In this document: positions 27,446 to 36,587 of the stretch, in pieces | Position numbering within the stretch: the stretch's first letter is position 1 | How the letters are laid out: each line of letters starts with the position of its first letter | NCBI GenBank assembly: GCA_964571235.1 | Contig: CAZNAI010000005.1 | Coordinates: 119,072 to 183,071, forward strand | Reading direction: 5' to 3' | Origin: JACRAV01 sp964571235 | GTDB lineage: Bacteria > Zixibacteria > MSB-5A5 > GN15 > FEB-12 | DNA: 64,000 nt | The notes under the pieces: model-generated | What the model was told of the DNA's origin: nothing | Seen by the model: the letters and a program-made list of their open reading frames with translations, nothing else | Database searches by the model: none | Position numbers and translations under genes: made by a program

Positions 27446-28530
27446 CGATCACCACGGTCCGGCTCTTTTCCTACCGGTTGCCGTTTCTCAAGCCTGCTAC
27501 TTTTCTATCTCCGCCAATGACTCATCGCGAAGGGTATATCATCGAAGTAATTGATTCCGACGGTCATTTCAGTCAGGGAGAGTGCGCCCCCTTACCCGGA
27601 TACTCAATCGAGTCGCTTGCGACGGCCGGTTCACAGCTACAGAGAATCGCCAAGTGGATCAAGAGATTTGAAATCGACATGGCGGCGCCGCTTGAGTCGG
27701 CACGCCAATTGTGCGAAGACGATTGCCCGTCTTCGGTGCTCTTCGCAGTCGAATCGGCCTTTGCGATGCTGGCCGCGTCGAGTCGATCTGTTCCGGCGGC
27801 CGGAATATTCAACGAAGACTTCTCGCTTGATGTGCCGGTGAATGCACTGATAGAATCTGCCGACGATGTGAGATCACGGCTGTCCCAACTATCGTCGCAT
27901 TATTGCAAAGCGGCCAAACTGAAAGTTGGTCGTCAGTCGGTCGAAAGCGATATTGAGTTGGTCAACGTAGTACGCGAGGGACTCGCACCGAACATTGCAC
28001 TGCGTTTGGATGCCAACCGTCGCTGGACATTTGAAGAGGCGGCACAATTTGCCTCGGGTGTCGCAGGTTGCGATATCGAATACATTGAGGAGCCGACAGG
28101 CGACCGAAGGGAACTTCCGCGACTGAGCGCTGAATTCCCCAACCTGCCTATCGCGCTTGACGAATCAGTGCGAGATTTGTCAATAGACGATATTCGAGAA
28201 GGCGATTATTTCTCTGTTGTCGTTATCAAACCAACAGTGATTGGTGGAATTGCCAGGTCGTTTGAAATTGTGCGAGCGTGCAAACAGACGGGAAAAAAGC
28301 CAGTGCTGGGGGCGGCGATTGAGTCTTCGGTGGGACTTTCCATGATCGCCCAGATGGCGTCATCGCTGATTGACGAAACTCCAATTGGACTTGATACCAG
28401 TCGACTCTTTGCGCAAGACCTTGCTGAACCGCCGCTACAGGTGATCGATTACACCGTGAATATCGAACCCGACGTGACTGCACCTTTTCGGCTGAATCAT
28501 GATCTTTTGACCGAGGTGCCGCTTGTCTGA
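27442..28530 (+). CDS. menC: o-Succinylbenzoate synthase MenC
   Basis: A 362-residue enolase-superfamily enzyme that dehydrates SHCHC. Catalytic elements are in order: KAAKLKVGRQS (general acid-base Lys), LRLDANRRW (metal Asp), YIEEPT (metal Glu), IALDESVRD (metal Asp) and VVIKPTVIGG (second catalytic Lys). I chose the ATG at 27442 because it overlaps the menA stop (ATGA); an ATG at 27430 is possible. It overlaps menE by 8 bases. Confidence 0.93.
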   Translation: MTITTVRLFSYRLPFLKPATFLSPPMTHREGYIIEVIDSDGHFSQGECAPLPGYSIESLATAGSQLQRIAKWIKRFEIDMAAPLESARQLCEDDCPSSVLFAVESAFAMLAASSRSVPAAGIFNEDFSLDVPVNALIESADDVRSRLSQLSSHYCKAAKLKVGRQSVESDIELVNVVREGLAPNIALRLDANRRWTFEEAAQFASGVAGCDIEYIEEPTGDRRELPRLSAEFPNLPIALDESVRDLSIDDIREGDYFSVVVIKPTVIGGIARSFEIVRACKQTGKKPVLGAAIESSVGLSMIAQMASSLIDETPIGLDTSRLFAQDLAEPPLQVIDYTVNIEPDVTAPFRLNHDLLTEVPLV

Positions 28531-29920
28531 AATGCGATCGATGTTGCAAACTGCCGCCGAGATGTTTGGCGACCGTCCGGCGCTAATTTCAACCGACCGA
28601 ACACTTTCGTGGCAGGAGACGGCCGATCAAGTAGCGCTGTTAGTGACACATCTTGAACAGATGAATATTGGCCGCGCCACCGCAGTTGTGATGACCGGCA
28701 CGAATTCGGTTGACTACCTCCTTTCGTTTCTGGCCTGCTTTGAAATCGGGGCAGTCGCCTGCCCTCAAAGCCCTCGTTTGACCACAATTGAGCAGTCGCG
28801 CAGTACGGACATGCTCAGCGCGATTGTACTTGATACCTCGGCACTGGATTGGCCGCAGATTCGGCAGAGAGGCTCAAGTACCAAGACACGTGCGTGGTCG
28901 ACGGATCAATTGGCGACCATCATTTCGACGTCGGGATCTTCGGGTCGGCCCAAAATGACGGCACTGACAATTGGCAATCACTACTACAACGCCGTCGGGT
29001 CGAACGACAACATCCCGTTTGCGCCGGGGGATCGCTGGTTGTTGTCGTTGCCGCTTTATCATGTCGGTGGTATTGCCCTTCTCTTTCGGGCGATGTTGGC
29101 AGGTGGGGCGCTGGTGATTCCCGAGAATGGCACTACTCTCGGACAATCGGTCGTTTCGGGACAGGTGACTCATGTATCGGTAGTGCCGACATTGCTCTAC
29201 AGGATGCTGTCCCAACCACGCGAACTGGTTTTGGCGAAAGCGCATCTAAAAGCAGTTCTAATCGGAGGGGGACCGGTCTCGCCGTTGCTCATTGATCGGG
29301 CTCTCGAAGCCGGCCTGCCAATCTACACAAGCTACGGCCTCACCGAAATGGGATCGCAGGTTACGACCACGGCTCCGGGTGATCCCGCCAAATCGCTTTT
29401 TACTTCAGGGCGATTGCTAAAATATCGTGAGTTGTCGATTGCCGGTGACGGCGAAATTCTGGTGCGCGGAGAGACGCGTTTCGCCGGATACTTTTCTGAG
29501 AACGGATTGATCGGGCCGTTTGACAATAGTGGCTGGTTTGCAACCGGTGATATCGGATCGATGAGAAAAGACGGCTTTCTCACGGTGATTGGTCGCAAGG
29601 ACAACATGTTTGTCTCGGGGGGAGAGAATATTCATCCCGAGGAAATCGAAATCGCGCTGGGCCGTCTGCCGGAGATTTTGGAGGCGGTGGTAGTCTCCAT
29701 CGAAGACGACGAATATGGCCGCCGTCCGGTCGCTTTTGTGCGGCTCCTCCCCCGGAGTCCGTTTGATGAAACCAAGCTGGCCAAATTTCTGGAGCGATTT
29801 CTGCCGAAGTTCAAGGTGCCGGACGAGTTCTTCCCGTGGCCGGATGATGCGCCGATCGATGCCCTCAAACCGGACCGCCGTTGGTTTGAAAGGCGGGCTG
29901 TTGATTTGCTGAATCGCTGA
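28523..29920 (+). CDS. menE: o-Succinylbenzoate-CoA ligase MenE
   Basis: A 465-residue adenylate-forming ligase. It carries the P-loop STSGSSGRPKMTAL, LPLYHVGGIALLFRAM, SYGLTEMGSQ, GWFATGDIG and the C-terminal IGRKDNMFVSGGENIHPEEIE, with the catalytic Lys in DALKPDRRW. It supplies o-succinylbenzoyl-CoA to MenB. The TTG start at 28523 has GAGG six bases upstream; an ATG at 28532 is possible. It ends the men operon and faces the thioesterase gene on the other strand. Confidence 0.92.
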   Translation: MSEMRSMLQTAAEMFGDRPALISTDRTLSWQETADQVALLVTHLEQMNIGRATAVVMTGTNSVDYLLSFLACFEIGAVACPQSPRLTTIEQSRSTDMLSAIVLDTSALDWPQIRQRGSSTKTRAWSTDQLATIISTSGSSGRPKMTALTIGNHYYNAVGSNDNIPFAPGDRWLLSLPLYHVGGIALLFRAMLAGGALVIPENGTTLGQSVVSGQVTHVSVVPTLLYRMLSQPRELVLAKAHLKAVLIGGGPVSPLLIDRALEAGLPIYTSYGLTEMGSQVTTTAPGDPAKSLFTSGRLLKYRELSIAGDGEILVRGETRFAGYFSENGLIGPFDNSGWFATGDIGSMRKDGFLTVIGRKDNMFVSGGENIHPEEIEIALGRLPEILEAVVVSIEDDEYGRRPVAFVRLLPRSPFDETKLAKFLERFLPKFKVPDEFFPWPDDAPIDALKPDRRWFERRAVDLLNR

Positions 29921-29927
29921 GAACAAA

Positions 29928-30326
29928 TCAGACGCGAGCGAGCGCGTCGCGCAATTTATCAGGTAGCGGGCGGGTTTGCCCGGTGGCGCGATCGACCGCG
30001 ACATGAACTGTTCGCACGGTGCCGGTCAGGTCGCTTTGGGCGTTGCGAATCTCAAAAAAAAGAGTGTACGAGCTGTTGCCGATTTTTTCCACGCGCAACT
30101 GTATCTCGATCGGGTCCTCGGTGGTGAGCGGCTTTTTGTATTCCGCCTCGGCCCGCACTATCAGCACCAGATAATCCGAGCCGTGCAAAATAGATGCAAG
30201 CGAACAGCCGATCTGGGCCATCATCGCTTCATAGCAATCGTGGGCCAGCCGGAACTGGCTCCCGAAAAACATCACTCCGGCGGCATCGGTATCGTGGAGT
30301 TTGACAGTGGTGCGATAGGTGTACAT
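29928..30326 (-). CDS. menI: Hot-dog thioesterase, probable DHNA-CoA hydrolase
   Basis: A 132-residue 4HBT thioesterase. The active-site motif HDTDAAGVMFFGSQFRLAHDCYE matches 1,4-dihydroxy-2-naphthoyl-CoA hydrolases of the cyanobacterial/plant type, where the second Asp of DTDxxG is catalytic. The gene lies 7 bases from the end of menE in convergent orientation and would supply the one step otherwise missing from the men operon. Its ATG faces the start region of the peptidase gene. The gene symbol is by function; a broader acyl-CoA thioesterase role is possible. Confidence 0.8.
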   Translation of the reverse strand: MYTYRTTVKLHDTDAAGVMFFGSQFRLAHDCYEAMMAQIGCSLASILHGSDYLVLIVRAEAEYKKPLTTEDPIEIQLRVEKIGNSSYTLFFEIRNAQSDLTGTVRTVHVAVDRATGQTRPLPDKLRDALARV

Positions 30327-30348
30327 GGGGCCTCATTTAACTAAACAA

Positions 30349-30376
30349 TTGACGGGTCATCGCCGTATATTACATA
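30349..30376 (+). promoter_or_regulatory. Candidate promoter of the M3 peptidase gene
   Basis: TTGACG (30349-30354) is followed after 16 bases by TACATA (30371-30376), about 70 bases before the start. A TATATT at 30366 overlaps it with poor spacing. The gap to the divergent thioesterase gene is short, so this is the natural promoter site, but the match is weak. Confidence 0.3.
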
Positions 30377-30444
30377 CCGCCTCGAAAAGAGAGAAGTGAA
30401 AATTGACTTACCCGTATCACACAGAATCAGAGGAGAAAAACGGT

Positions 30445-32331
30445 ATGACTGCAAACCGGTACCGACGGCTGGCCCTGGCGGCCCTGCTCGGACTTTGCGC
30501 CATGGGGCTTTGGGCGACCACAGCCGGCGCCGCCGACGTCCCCCAGCGCTCGCAAATTGAAGACAAATACAAATGGCGGCTGGCCGATATGTTTGCCAGC
30601 GACGACGACTGGCAGAAATCATATGATTTCCTAAACGCCAACTATGAGCGGCTTGGGCAATTTAAGGGGAAATTGAGCCAGGCCGATCAGTTGCTCGCCT
30701 GTCTTCAGCTCAATGACTCACTCGGTCTGATTTCCGACAACCTGTATGTCTATGCCGGGCTGAGCTTGGATCAGGACAATCGCGAGAGCAAATATCAGGA
30801 AATGTCCGACCGAATCGGTGCACTCGGCTCAAAAGTCGCCGCGACCACATCGTACATCGAGCCGGAAGTACTGACGCTTACGGCCGAGCAGATCGATGGC
30901 ATGCTGGCGGCCAATAAGAATCTGCAGGTCTACAGCCAGTATCTGCAGAATCTGATCCGCACACGGGCACATATCTTGTCAGAGACGGAAGAGAATCTTC
31001 TCGCCGCGGCCGGACCGGTACTCGGAGCGCCGTCGAAGATTTTCAGCATGATCGAGGATGCCGATGTCACGTTTGGCACAGTCAAAGGTGAGAATGGCGA
31101 GGACATTGCGCTGACACGCGGACGGTATCAGGAATTGGTGGAGTCGCCCAACCGTGAGGTTCGTCGCGCCGCCAATCAGGAGTACAACCGGACATATCTG
31201 AAATATATCAATGGACTTGGGGCGTCGCTGTCGTCTTCGGTAAAGCGCGACTATTTTCTGGCGAAAGCCCGCAAGTACAACACCTGTTTGGAGTATTCAC
31301 TCAACGGGAGCAATATTCCGACCTCGGTGTTTCATAATCTGGTCGACGCGGTCAATGCCAACCTCACTCCCCTCCACAAGTGGGCGGCGATTCGCAAACG
31401 CATTCTGAAAGTCGACACACTCTACTCGTATGACCTCTGGGCCAATCTCTTGCCGGGACCAAGCAAGAAGTACACCTACGACGAAGCGAAAGATGTCATT
31501 ACCAAAGGGCTGGCCCCGATGGGAAAAGAGTATCTGACCAACTTTGTCGCCGGCTTGAATTCGGGTTGGGTCGACGTCTACGAAACACAGGGCAAGGGCT
31601 CCGGCGCCTACTGCTGGGGAACCTGGTCATCGCATCCGTATCTCTTGATGAACTATAACGGATCGCTGGATCATGTTTTCACACTGGCCCACGAAATGGG
31701 TCATGCCATGCACAATCATTACACCAACCGGAACGAGGCGTACGCCAATTCCGGGCATCCGCTCTTCACCGCTGAGGTTGCCTCGACCTGCAATGAAGCG
31801 GTGCTGATGAAATACATGATCGCCAATACCAAAGACAAGCAGGAACGGCTGAATCTGCTGATCAAGTATATCGAGCAGATTATGGGGACATTCTACACGC
31901 AAGTGATGTTCTCTGAGTTCGAGCTGGCGATCCATGACCGAGTCGAAAAAGGCGAGGCGTTGTCGGTCGACTTTTTCCGCAAATCATACCGGGATATCTA
32001 CCAGAAGTACTGGGGACCGGATTTGGTGATCGACTCGATTAACGATCTGGGCGGAATGCGAATCAGCCATTTCTACCGGCAGTATTATGTGTATCAATAC
32101 GCCACCTGCTATGCGGCGGCCCAGGCATTGTCGCAGAAGATCATGACCGACGGAGAGAAATTCCTCCCCACGTACAAGAAGTTCCTGTCGACGGGGACCT
32201 CGAAGTACGCTGTGGATGTGTTGAAAGACGCCGGAGTAGATATGACTACCCCTGAGCCAGTTAACCGGACAATTGCCACCTTTGCCGATCTGGTCAACCA
32301 GGTCGAAAAGTTGCTCAACGAAAAGAGTTGA
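30445..32331 (+). CDS. Secreted oligoendopeptidase F-like M3 metallopeptidase
   Basis: A 628-residue peptidase with an N-terminal Sec signal (about residues 1-30, ending TTAGAA). The mature part matches PepF: KYKWRLADMFASDDDWQ near the start, YSLNGSNIPTSVFHNLV, GAYCWGTWSSHPYLLMNY, and the zinc site LAHEMGHAMH with HEMGH at residues 416-420; the third ligand is probably the Glu in TAEVASTCNE. PepF enzymes are usually cytoplasmic, so export here is notable. GAGGAG lies upstream of the ATG at 30445. A terminator follows. Confidence 0.92.
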   Translation: MTANRYRRLALAALLGLCAMGLWATTAGAADVPQRSQIEDKYKWRLADMFASDDDWQKSYDFLNANYERLGQFKGKLSQADQLLACLQLNDSLGLISDNLYVYAGLSLDQDNRESKYQEMSDRIGALGSKVAATTSYIEPEVLTLTAEQIDGMLAANKNLQVYSQYLQNLIRTRAHILSETEENLLAAAGPVLGAPSKIFSMIEDADVTFGTVKGENGEDIALTRGRYQELVESPNREVRRAANQEYNRTYLKYINGLGASLSSSVKRDYFLAKARKYNTCLEYSLNGSNIPTSVFHNLVDAVNANLTPLHKWAAIRKRILKVDTLYSYDLWANLLPGPSKKYTYDEAKDVITKGLAPMGKEYLTNFVAGLNSGWVDVYETQGKGSGAYCWGTWSSHPYLLMNYNGSLDHVFTLAHEMGHAMHNHYTNRNEAYANSGHPLFTAEVASTCNEAVLMKYMIANTKDKQERLNLLIKYIEQIMGTFYTQVMFSEFELAIHDRVEKGEALSVDFFRKSYRDIYQKYWGPDLVIDSINDLGGMRISHFYRQYYVYQYATCYAAAQALSQKIMTDGEKFLPTYKKFLSTGTSKYAVDVLKDAGVDMTTPEPVNRTIATFADLVNQVEKLLNEKS

Positions 32332-32355
32332 CGGGCATTAGGATAGTATTAGCTG

Positions 32356-32387
32356 AAAACGCGGCCCTTTAGGGTCGCGTTTTTTTT
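32356..32387 (+). terminator. Rho-independent terminator after the M3 peptidase
   Basis: AAAACGCGGCCCT pairs with AGGGTCGCGTTTT (one G-T pair) across a two-base loop and runs into a T tract. Confidence 0.93.
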
Positions 32388-32476
32388 GGCGTGTGAGTGC
32401 GCGAGAGTGAACAAACCGCCTCTCCTATGGTTATAGGAGAATAAGCAACTTCCACCATGCCCCACAGGAGAGTCAG

Positions 32477-33055
32477 ATGAATCGCAAAGATCGAGGCATA
32501 CTTGCCTTTTTGGCGATACTGGTTACGGTGATACTCGGTCCGGAACTTTCGCGGGCCGCTAATCATGTCATCACTATTAGCGATTTCGCTTTCAATCCAA
32601 CCAAGCAACATGTGCAACTCAATGACTCGGTCATTTGGGTCTGGGCTGGGGCCTTTACGCATAGCACGACCTCCGATGTCAGCTCAGCCAAGAGCTGGAA
32701 TTCGGGAATCAAAAGCACCGGAAGATTCGGAATCAAGATCACGGCGGCGGACGGCGCCGGGCCGTTTCCGTACCACTGCAACTTGCATCCTTCGATGAAA
32801 GACACTGTTTTTCTTGATCCGCCGCCCGCTTGTTGTCCGGGTCCCTTGACCGGCAATATAGACTGTGACCTGGCACAGGGTGTTGATATCAGCGATCTCT
32901 CCGCTTTGATCGATTATCTGTATATTTCTTTTACTCCGCTCTGTTGCGAGAAAGCGGCCAATACCGACGGCCAGCCGGGAGTGGATATCGCCGATCTGAC
33001 CAGCATAATCGATTTTCTGTATGTGAGTTTTACGCCGCCGGCGGCCTGTCAGTAG
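32477..33055 (+). CDS. Secreted cupredoxin-dockerin fusion protein
   Basis: A 192-residue exported protein. A Sec signal (1-27) is followed by a plastocyanin-like domain (about 28-115) with a complete type 1 copper site: His62, Cys101, His104 and Met107 (YHCNLHPSM). A Pro/Cys linker leads to two dockerin-like repeats (GVDISDLSALIDYLYISFTP at about 135-154 and VDIADLTSIIDFLYVSFTP at about 170-188). The copper domain could carry electrons or simply bind copper; the dockerin-like end should tether it to a surface partner. CAGGAGAG precedes the ATG. It stands alone between a terminator and a convergent gene. Confidence 0.88.
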   Translation: MNRKDRGILAFLAILVTVILGPELSRAANHVITISDFAFNPTKQHVQLNDSVIWVWAGAFTHSTTSDVSSAKSWNSGIKSTGRFGIKITAADGAGPFPYHCNLHPSMKDTVFLDPPPACCPGPLTGNIDCDLAQGVDISDLSALIDYLYISFTPLCCEKAANTDGQPGVDIADLTSIIDFLYVSFTPPAACQ

Positions 33056-33088
33056 CGGTTTTGATGTCGGGACCGCAAGGGTCCTGAC

Positions 33089-35707
33089 CTACATGATAAT
33101 CACCAATTTCCCGATCTGAACCTGACCGTCTTCAGATTCTACAGTCCAGTAGTACAATCCAGATACAACCAGTTGCGTGTTGCGGGTGATCAAATCCCAC
33201 GTCTCGTGGTTGGACATCGGGTCCCACGACGGCACATGGTGATCGAGCTGGCGAACCAAATCGCCATCAAGAGAAAAGATCTTTATGGTGCAGTCCGCCG
33301 GCAAATTGTAGAAGTGTATCCGTCGGTTGCGATCTGATGGCCGGTCGCGCTCGCCGGGACCGGTCCCTTCATAGCCAAGTCGTGCATAACCGGCATCGAG
33401 GCGGTATGGATTGGGATAGACAGTCACTTTCATGCCTTTAGCCACGACCGAGTCACTCGACTCTTGTGCGTAGGTGTGGATCGGGTTCTCGGTGCGCGGG
33501 GATTCCATCGGCGGCATACCAAGATTCTGTGCGCCAAAATCGAAGGTAGTCACTGAAATATAATACGGCACGGTCGGTAATAGATTGTCGATTGTGTATT
33601 CGTATTCGAAATGCTTGAAATACCCGTCCTCGGTGGTGTCACTGGCTAAGCAAGAATCTTTGTTGAGTGATTTCGGGAGCGGGGCCTCTGGGTAGAGCTT
33701 TTTGATATTCGTATTCACTCCCGGCTCGGAGCGATTGAAGTCGTGCCTGGTGAAATAGAAAATCGAGTCGGGGTACTCGACCGACTGATACGGGTGGTTG
33801 CGGGTGTAGATCAGCGGGTTCCAGCTTGAGTCCGTGCAATGAGCGGGGGCGTAGAGGCACTGCAGTTGTTGCATAGTGTACGGATCGTCTTTGAGGACAA
33901 ACTCTCCCGGATCGCCAACGGCAGTGTCCCAGACAAACTTGTCGTAGTTTTCTTTGTCGTAGGTGTCCAAGAGTGAAAAACTGCTCCAGCGGTCGTCGCG
34001 GGAGAGATAGACCCGGTACCCCTCAAAGTCGACCTTATGGGTGAAGAAGTCGCGAGCGGTTTCAGAGCGCCAGCCGTTGAATTGCACGACAATCTTCCCG
34101 GTTGCCATAATTGTTCGGATATCCGGCCTTGGAGGCGGCGAGGCGGCCCGGAAGTCGGGGACTCCGTCTCCTTTGTACCAGATCGTATCTTCGTTTTCAA
34201 ATTTCCAGACCGAATCGATGAAGACAATCTGAGAACTGTCGGCGTTGTAGATCGTGTCGGCGCGGAGGAATGTTGAGTCGCCGGTCTGGCAGAGATGGAA
34301 TTTGCCGAAGTAACCATCCGAGTCGGTGTCGCATCCGGGGTTGTCGTAGACCCAGTCGGCCCAGGTGGCGTTGTAGGCGAGATTCGAGAAATCGACATTC
34401 CGATAATACTCGTCGGGGTTGTCGGGGAGGTTTAAGAAGTTTTCCGGGTTGCTGTGAAAGTTTAGCCCACCAACGTACGCGAAGGACAGCGGCAGGGATT
34501 GACCTGATGACAAATTGAACGGCCCCATCGATAATAGGTAGTAGATATCTGCTCCGTCGGCAATATCCCTAACATCCTCTTGTTGAGGAACCGTCTGCGG
34601 ATACTCTCCGAGTGAATTGGCATACGAATAAATTTGGTCGTAGTCGTGCTCGCCATTTCGAAGTAACCAGTACTTGTTCCGATCACCGGTAGGTAAACCA
34701 TCTCCGCCCGTGCCAAAGTCCCGTATTCTACTTGCTCTCTGCGGTCCAAATCCCGCCCCCTGATTCCAGGCGCCAACCCACCAATTGTAGGAAATCACGG
34801 CATCGTCGGTGGGAAGCCTGACTATTCGCGTGGCCGTTACATTTGGAACGAACAACTTATCTTGCCCGTTGTCGGCTACCCAGGCTAGGTTTACTGTGTC
34901 ATCATATTTGCAGCTAGGACTCTTAGAGTAAAAGGCCGGCAAGGTGGTTCGAAATCCTCCAATATCATCAGGGGGCCAATTGGCATCAGAATCAACATGA
35001 ACTCCGATGTACATCTTCGATATTGGGTATGCTCCGATATTTCGAATCGAAAGATCAAACAGGACGAAGCTACTGGCATACGGGTACGACCAGGCGTATG
35101 TACGCTGAGTCACCGCTACTCTTGCCGGCCGATGAGATCGAAAATCCATCTGGTCTTTTGTCATTCCCGGACAGTCGCGGCAAGTGTCGGCGTACTTGGC
35201 AATAAAGTCCTGTTCTGAAACTGCATCAACGAATTCGGGCCGTTGTGGATCGCTGGTCGAACGGTATATAATCTCACCATTCGGGCTGACTTCAGGAAAG
35301 AGTTCGCCCCCGGCGTAGATTGCATTTCCATAGGCATAATCGAGCCCACCTCCAATCGATACAAGTGTGTCACCTCTACTTACCGCCCCAATCCAAATTG
35401 ATCCGAGGGCAAGGTACCCAGCCCAAGTCGCGCTCTTTGGAAACTCGCATCCGTTCATGATCGTGTCAGTTCTGAAACAAAAGTGGTTTCTCGAGTATCT
35501 CAGGCCAAAAGTACCATTGTTACTGACCACCAGTCTCATATTCCCTACATCGTGAACGGCCAAACAAACGGCCGGCGAATCAAGTGCTGTTGACTGTTCT
35601 GAGAATCTGAGAAAAAGGGAATCGGCAATCGGGTCTCTGGCTAGGACAGCCGAAGTAAGCAAGAGTGCACAACACACAATAAGTGTCGAAACTCGTAGAG
35701 TCACCAC
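33089..35707 (-). CDS. Large secreted protein with C-terminal sorting-type domain
   Basis: An 872-residue exported protein with a signal peptide (about 1-23) and no recognised catalytic domain. The central part is aromatic and Asp/Tyr-rich with repeated SYAYxxxFVLFDLSIRNIG-like beta strands. Residues about 770-872 form the tail VTVYPNPYRL...IHFYNLPADCTIKIFSLDGDLVRQL...SGLYYWTVES...GKLVIIM, the Ig-like domain of type IX secretion substrates and FlgD-like tails. Proteins of this build are common surface proteins in Zixibacteria-like genomes. The start is a GTG pair (35707/35704) with poor ribosome site. The stop codon lies inside a short GTAGGTCAGG repeat. Confidence 0.75.
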   Translation of the reverse strand: MVTLRVSTLIVCCALLLTSAVLARDPIADSLFLRFSEQSTALDSPAVCLAVHDVGNMRLVVSNNGTFGLRYSRNHFCFRTDTIMNGCEFPKSATWAGYLALGSIWIGAVSRGDTLVSIGGGLDYAYGNAIYAGGELFPEVSPNGEIIYRSTSDPQRPEFVDAVSEQDFIAKYADTCRDCPGMTKDQMDFRSHRPARVAVTQRTYAWSYPYASSFVLFDLSIRNIGAYPISKMYIGVHVDSDANWPPDDIGGFRTTLPAFYSKSPSCKYDDTVNLAWVADNGQDKLFVPNVTATRIVRLPTDDAVISYNWWVGAWNQGAGFGPQRASRIRDFGTGGDGLPTGDRNKYWLLRNGEHDYDQIYSYANSLGEYPQTVPQQEDVRDIADGADIYYLLSMGPFNLSSGQSLPLSFAYVGGLNFHSNPENFLNLPDNPDEYYRNVDFSNLAYNATWADWVYDNPGCDTDSDGYFGKFHLCQTGDSTFLRADTIYNADSSQIVFIDSVWKFENEDTIWYKGDGVPDFRAASPPPRPDIRTIMATGKIVVQFNGWRSETARDFFTHKVDFEGYRVYLSRDDRWSSFSLLDTYDKENYDKFVWDTAVGDPGEFVLKDDPYTMQQLQCLYAPAHCTDSSWNPLIYTRNHPYQSVEYPDSIFYFTRHDFNRSEPGVNTNIKKLYPEAPLPKSLNKDSCLASDTTEDGYFKHFEYEYTIDNLLPTVPYYISVTTFDFGAQNLGMPPMESPRTENPIHTYAQESSDSVVAKGMKVTVYPNPYRLDAGYARLGYEGTGPGERDRPSDRNRRIHFYNLPADCTIKIFSLDGDLVRQLDHHVPSWDPMSNHETWDLITRNTQLVVSGLYYWTVESEDGQVQIGKLVIIM

Positions 35708-35822
35708 ACACCACCCCGACCGTACCTTTCGTGTACATCTTAATCTACGACAACCTGATCCCTTTTTGCAAGAGGCAAGACCGACGCCAGTTTCTACCGC
35801 CTTTTAGCCCAAAACGTCTGAT

Positions 35823-35837
35823 TGAAATTGAATTTCA
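35823..35837. promoter_or_regulatory. Fur/PerR-like 7-1-7 palindrome upstream of ferritin
   Basis: TGAAATT-G-AATTTCA is a perfect 7-1-7 dyad, the geometry of Fur and PerR boxes, 133 bases before the ferritin start. Closer to the gene, TTCGTTTG (35919-35926) and CAAACGAA (35941-35948) form another inverted repeat in the leader. Iron or peroxide control of a ferritin gene is expected from other bacteria, but the regulator is not in this window. Confidence 0.5.
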
Positions 35838-35969
35838 TTTATTCCTTGCCTGAAGGTCCATTATACGCTTGCTTTTAGGCTCGTATACGGCAGATTTGGG
35901 GAACGAAAGGCAAACAAATTCGTTTGAATTCCGATAGGAACAAACGAAAGGAACAAAGGAGAAATTGAT

Positions 35970-36467
35970 ATGATGATATCCGCAAAGATGGCCGCACGCC
36001 TCAATAAGCAGGTGGTCCATGAACATCACAACTACTGGTCGTACCTGGCGATGGGGTACTGGTTTGAAACCCAGGGCCTTAAGGTATTTGCCAAATTCTT
36101 TTTCAAGCAGGGCGAAGAAGAAAAAGGGCATGCCGAAAAGATCGCCAAGTATTTGCTCGATCAAGGGGCCGAAGTTGTCCTGACTAGTCTGGACAAGCCA
36201 AAGACCAGCTACAAAAACGCGCTGGATGCCTGTCAGGAATTTGTGAAACTGGAAGTGGTCACCACCAAGATGGTCCACGAGATTGTCGATATGGCGCAAA
36301 AAGAGGGCGATCACGCCACTCGCGAGTTTATCGACTGGAAAGTGGGCGAACAGGTTGAAGAAGTTGCTTCAGCCAACGACCTGCTTAACATGGTGAAACT
36401 GGCCGGCACGCCGGGTCAGATTCTGATGCTGGAAGGTCGGGTCTGGCAGATGATGGAAAAGGGATGA
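35970..36467 (+). CDS. ftnA: Non-haem ferritin
   Basis: A 165-residue bacterial ferritin, the 24-subunit iron-storage shell with a ferroxidase centre. Ligand residues are visible as Glu18 (VHEHHNYW), Glu50/Glu51 with His54 (GEEEKGHAEK), Glu in KLEVVTTKM, and EQVEEVASAND in the fourth helix. The length is typical. AAAGGAG precedes the ATG pair at 35970/35973 by about nine bases. The gene is monocistronic and followed by the hairpin at 36515-36544. Confidence 0.95.
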   Translation: MMISAKMAARLNKQVVHEHHNYWSYLAMGYWFETQGLKVFAKFFFKQGEEEKGHAEKIAKYLLDQGAEVVLTSLDKPKTSYKNALDACQEFVKLEVVTTKMVHEIVDMAQKEGDHATREFIDWKVGEQVEEVASANDLLNMVKLAGTPGQILMLEGRVWQMMEKG

Positions 36468-36510
36468 GGGGGCATTGCCCCGTTTAGTCCCGGATTGAAT
36501 TGCGTTCTTC

Positions 36511-36587
36511 GTAGGTCAGCCTCCATGTGAGGCTGACTTTTTTTGTGGGAAGAAAAAGCCGTCAGGGTTGCAAGGACCCCGACCTAC
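36511..36587. repeat. 77-bp GTAGGTC...GACCTAC repeat with terminator hairpin (copy 1)
   Basis: The element begins GTAGGTC and ends GACCTAC (terminal inverted repeats). Inside are two hairpins: GTCAGCCTC/GAGGCTGAC (36515-36523 / 36529-36537) followed by seven T, which doubles as a terminator for ferritin, and an imperfect CAGGGTTGCAAGGACCC stem. The same sequence occurs in reverse orientation at 39888-39963. Confidence 0.8.
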
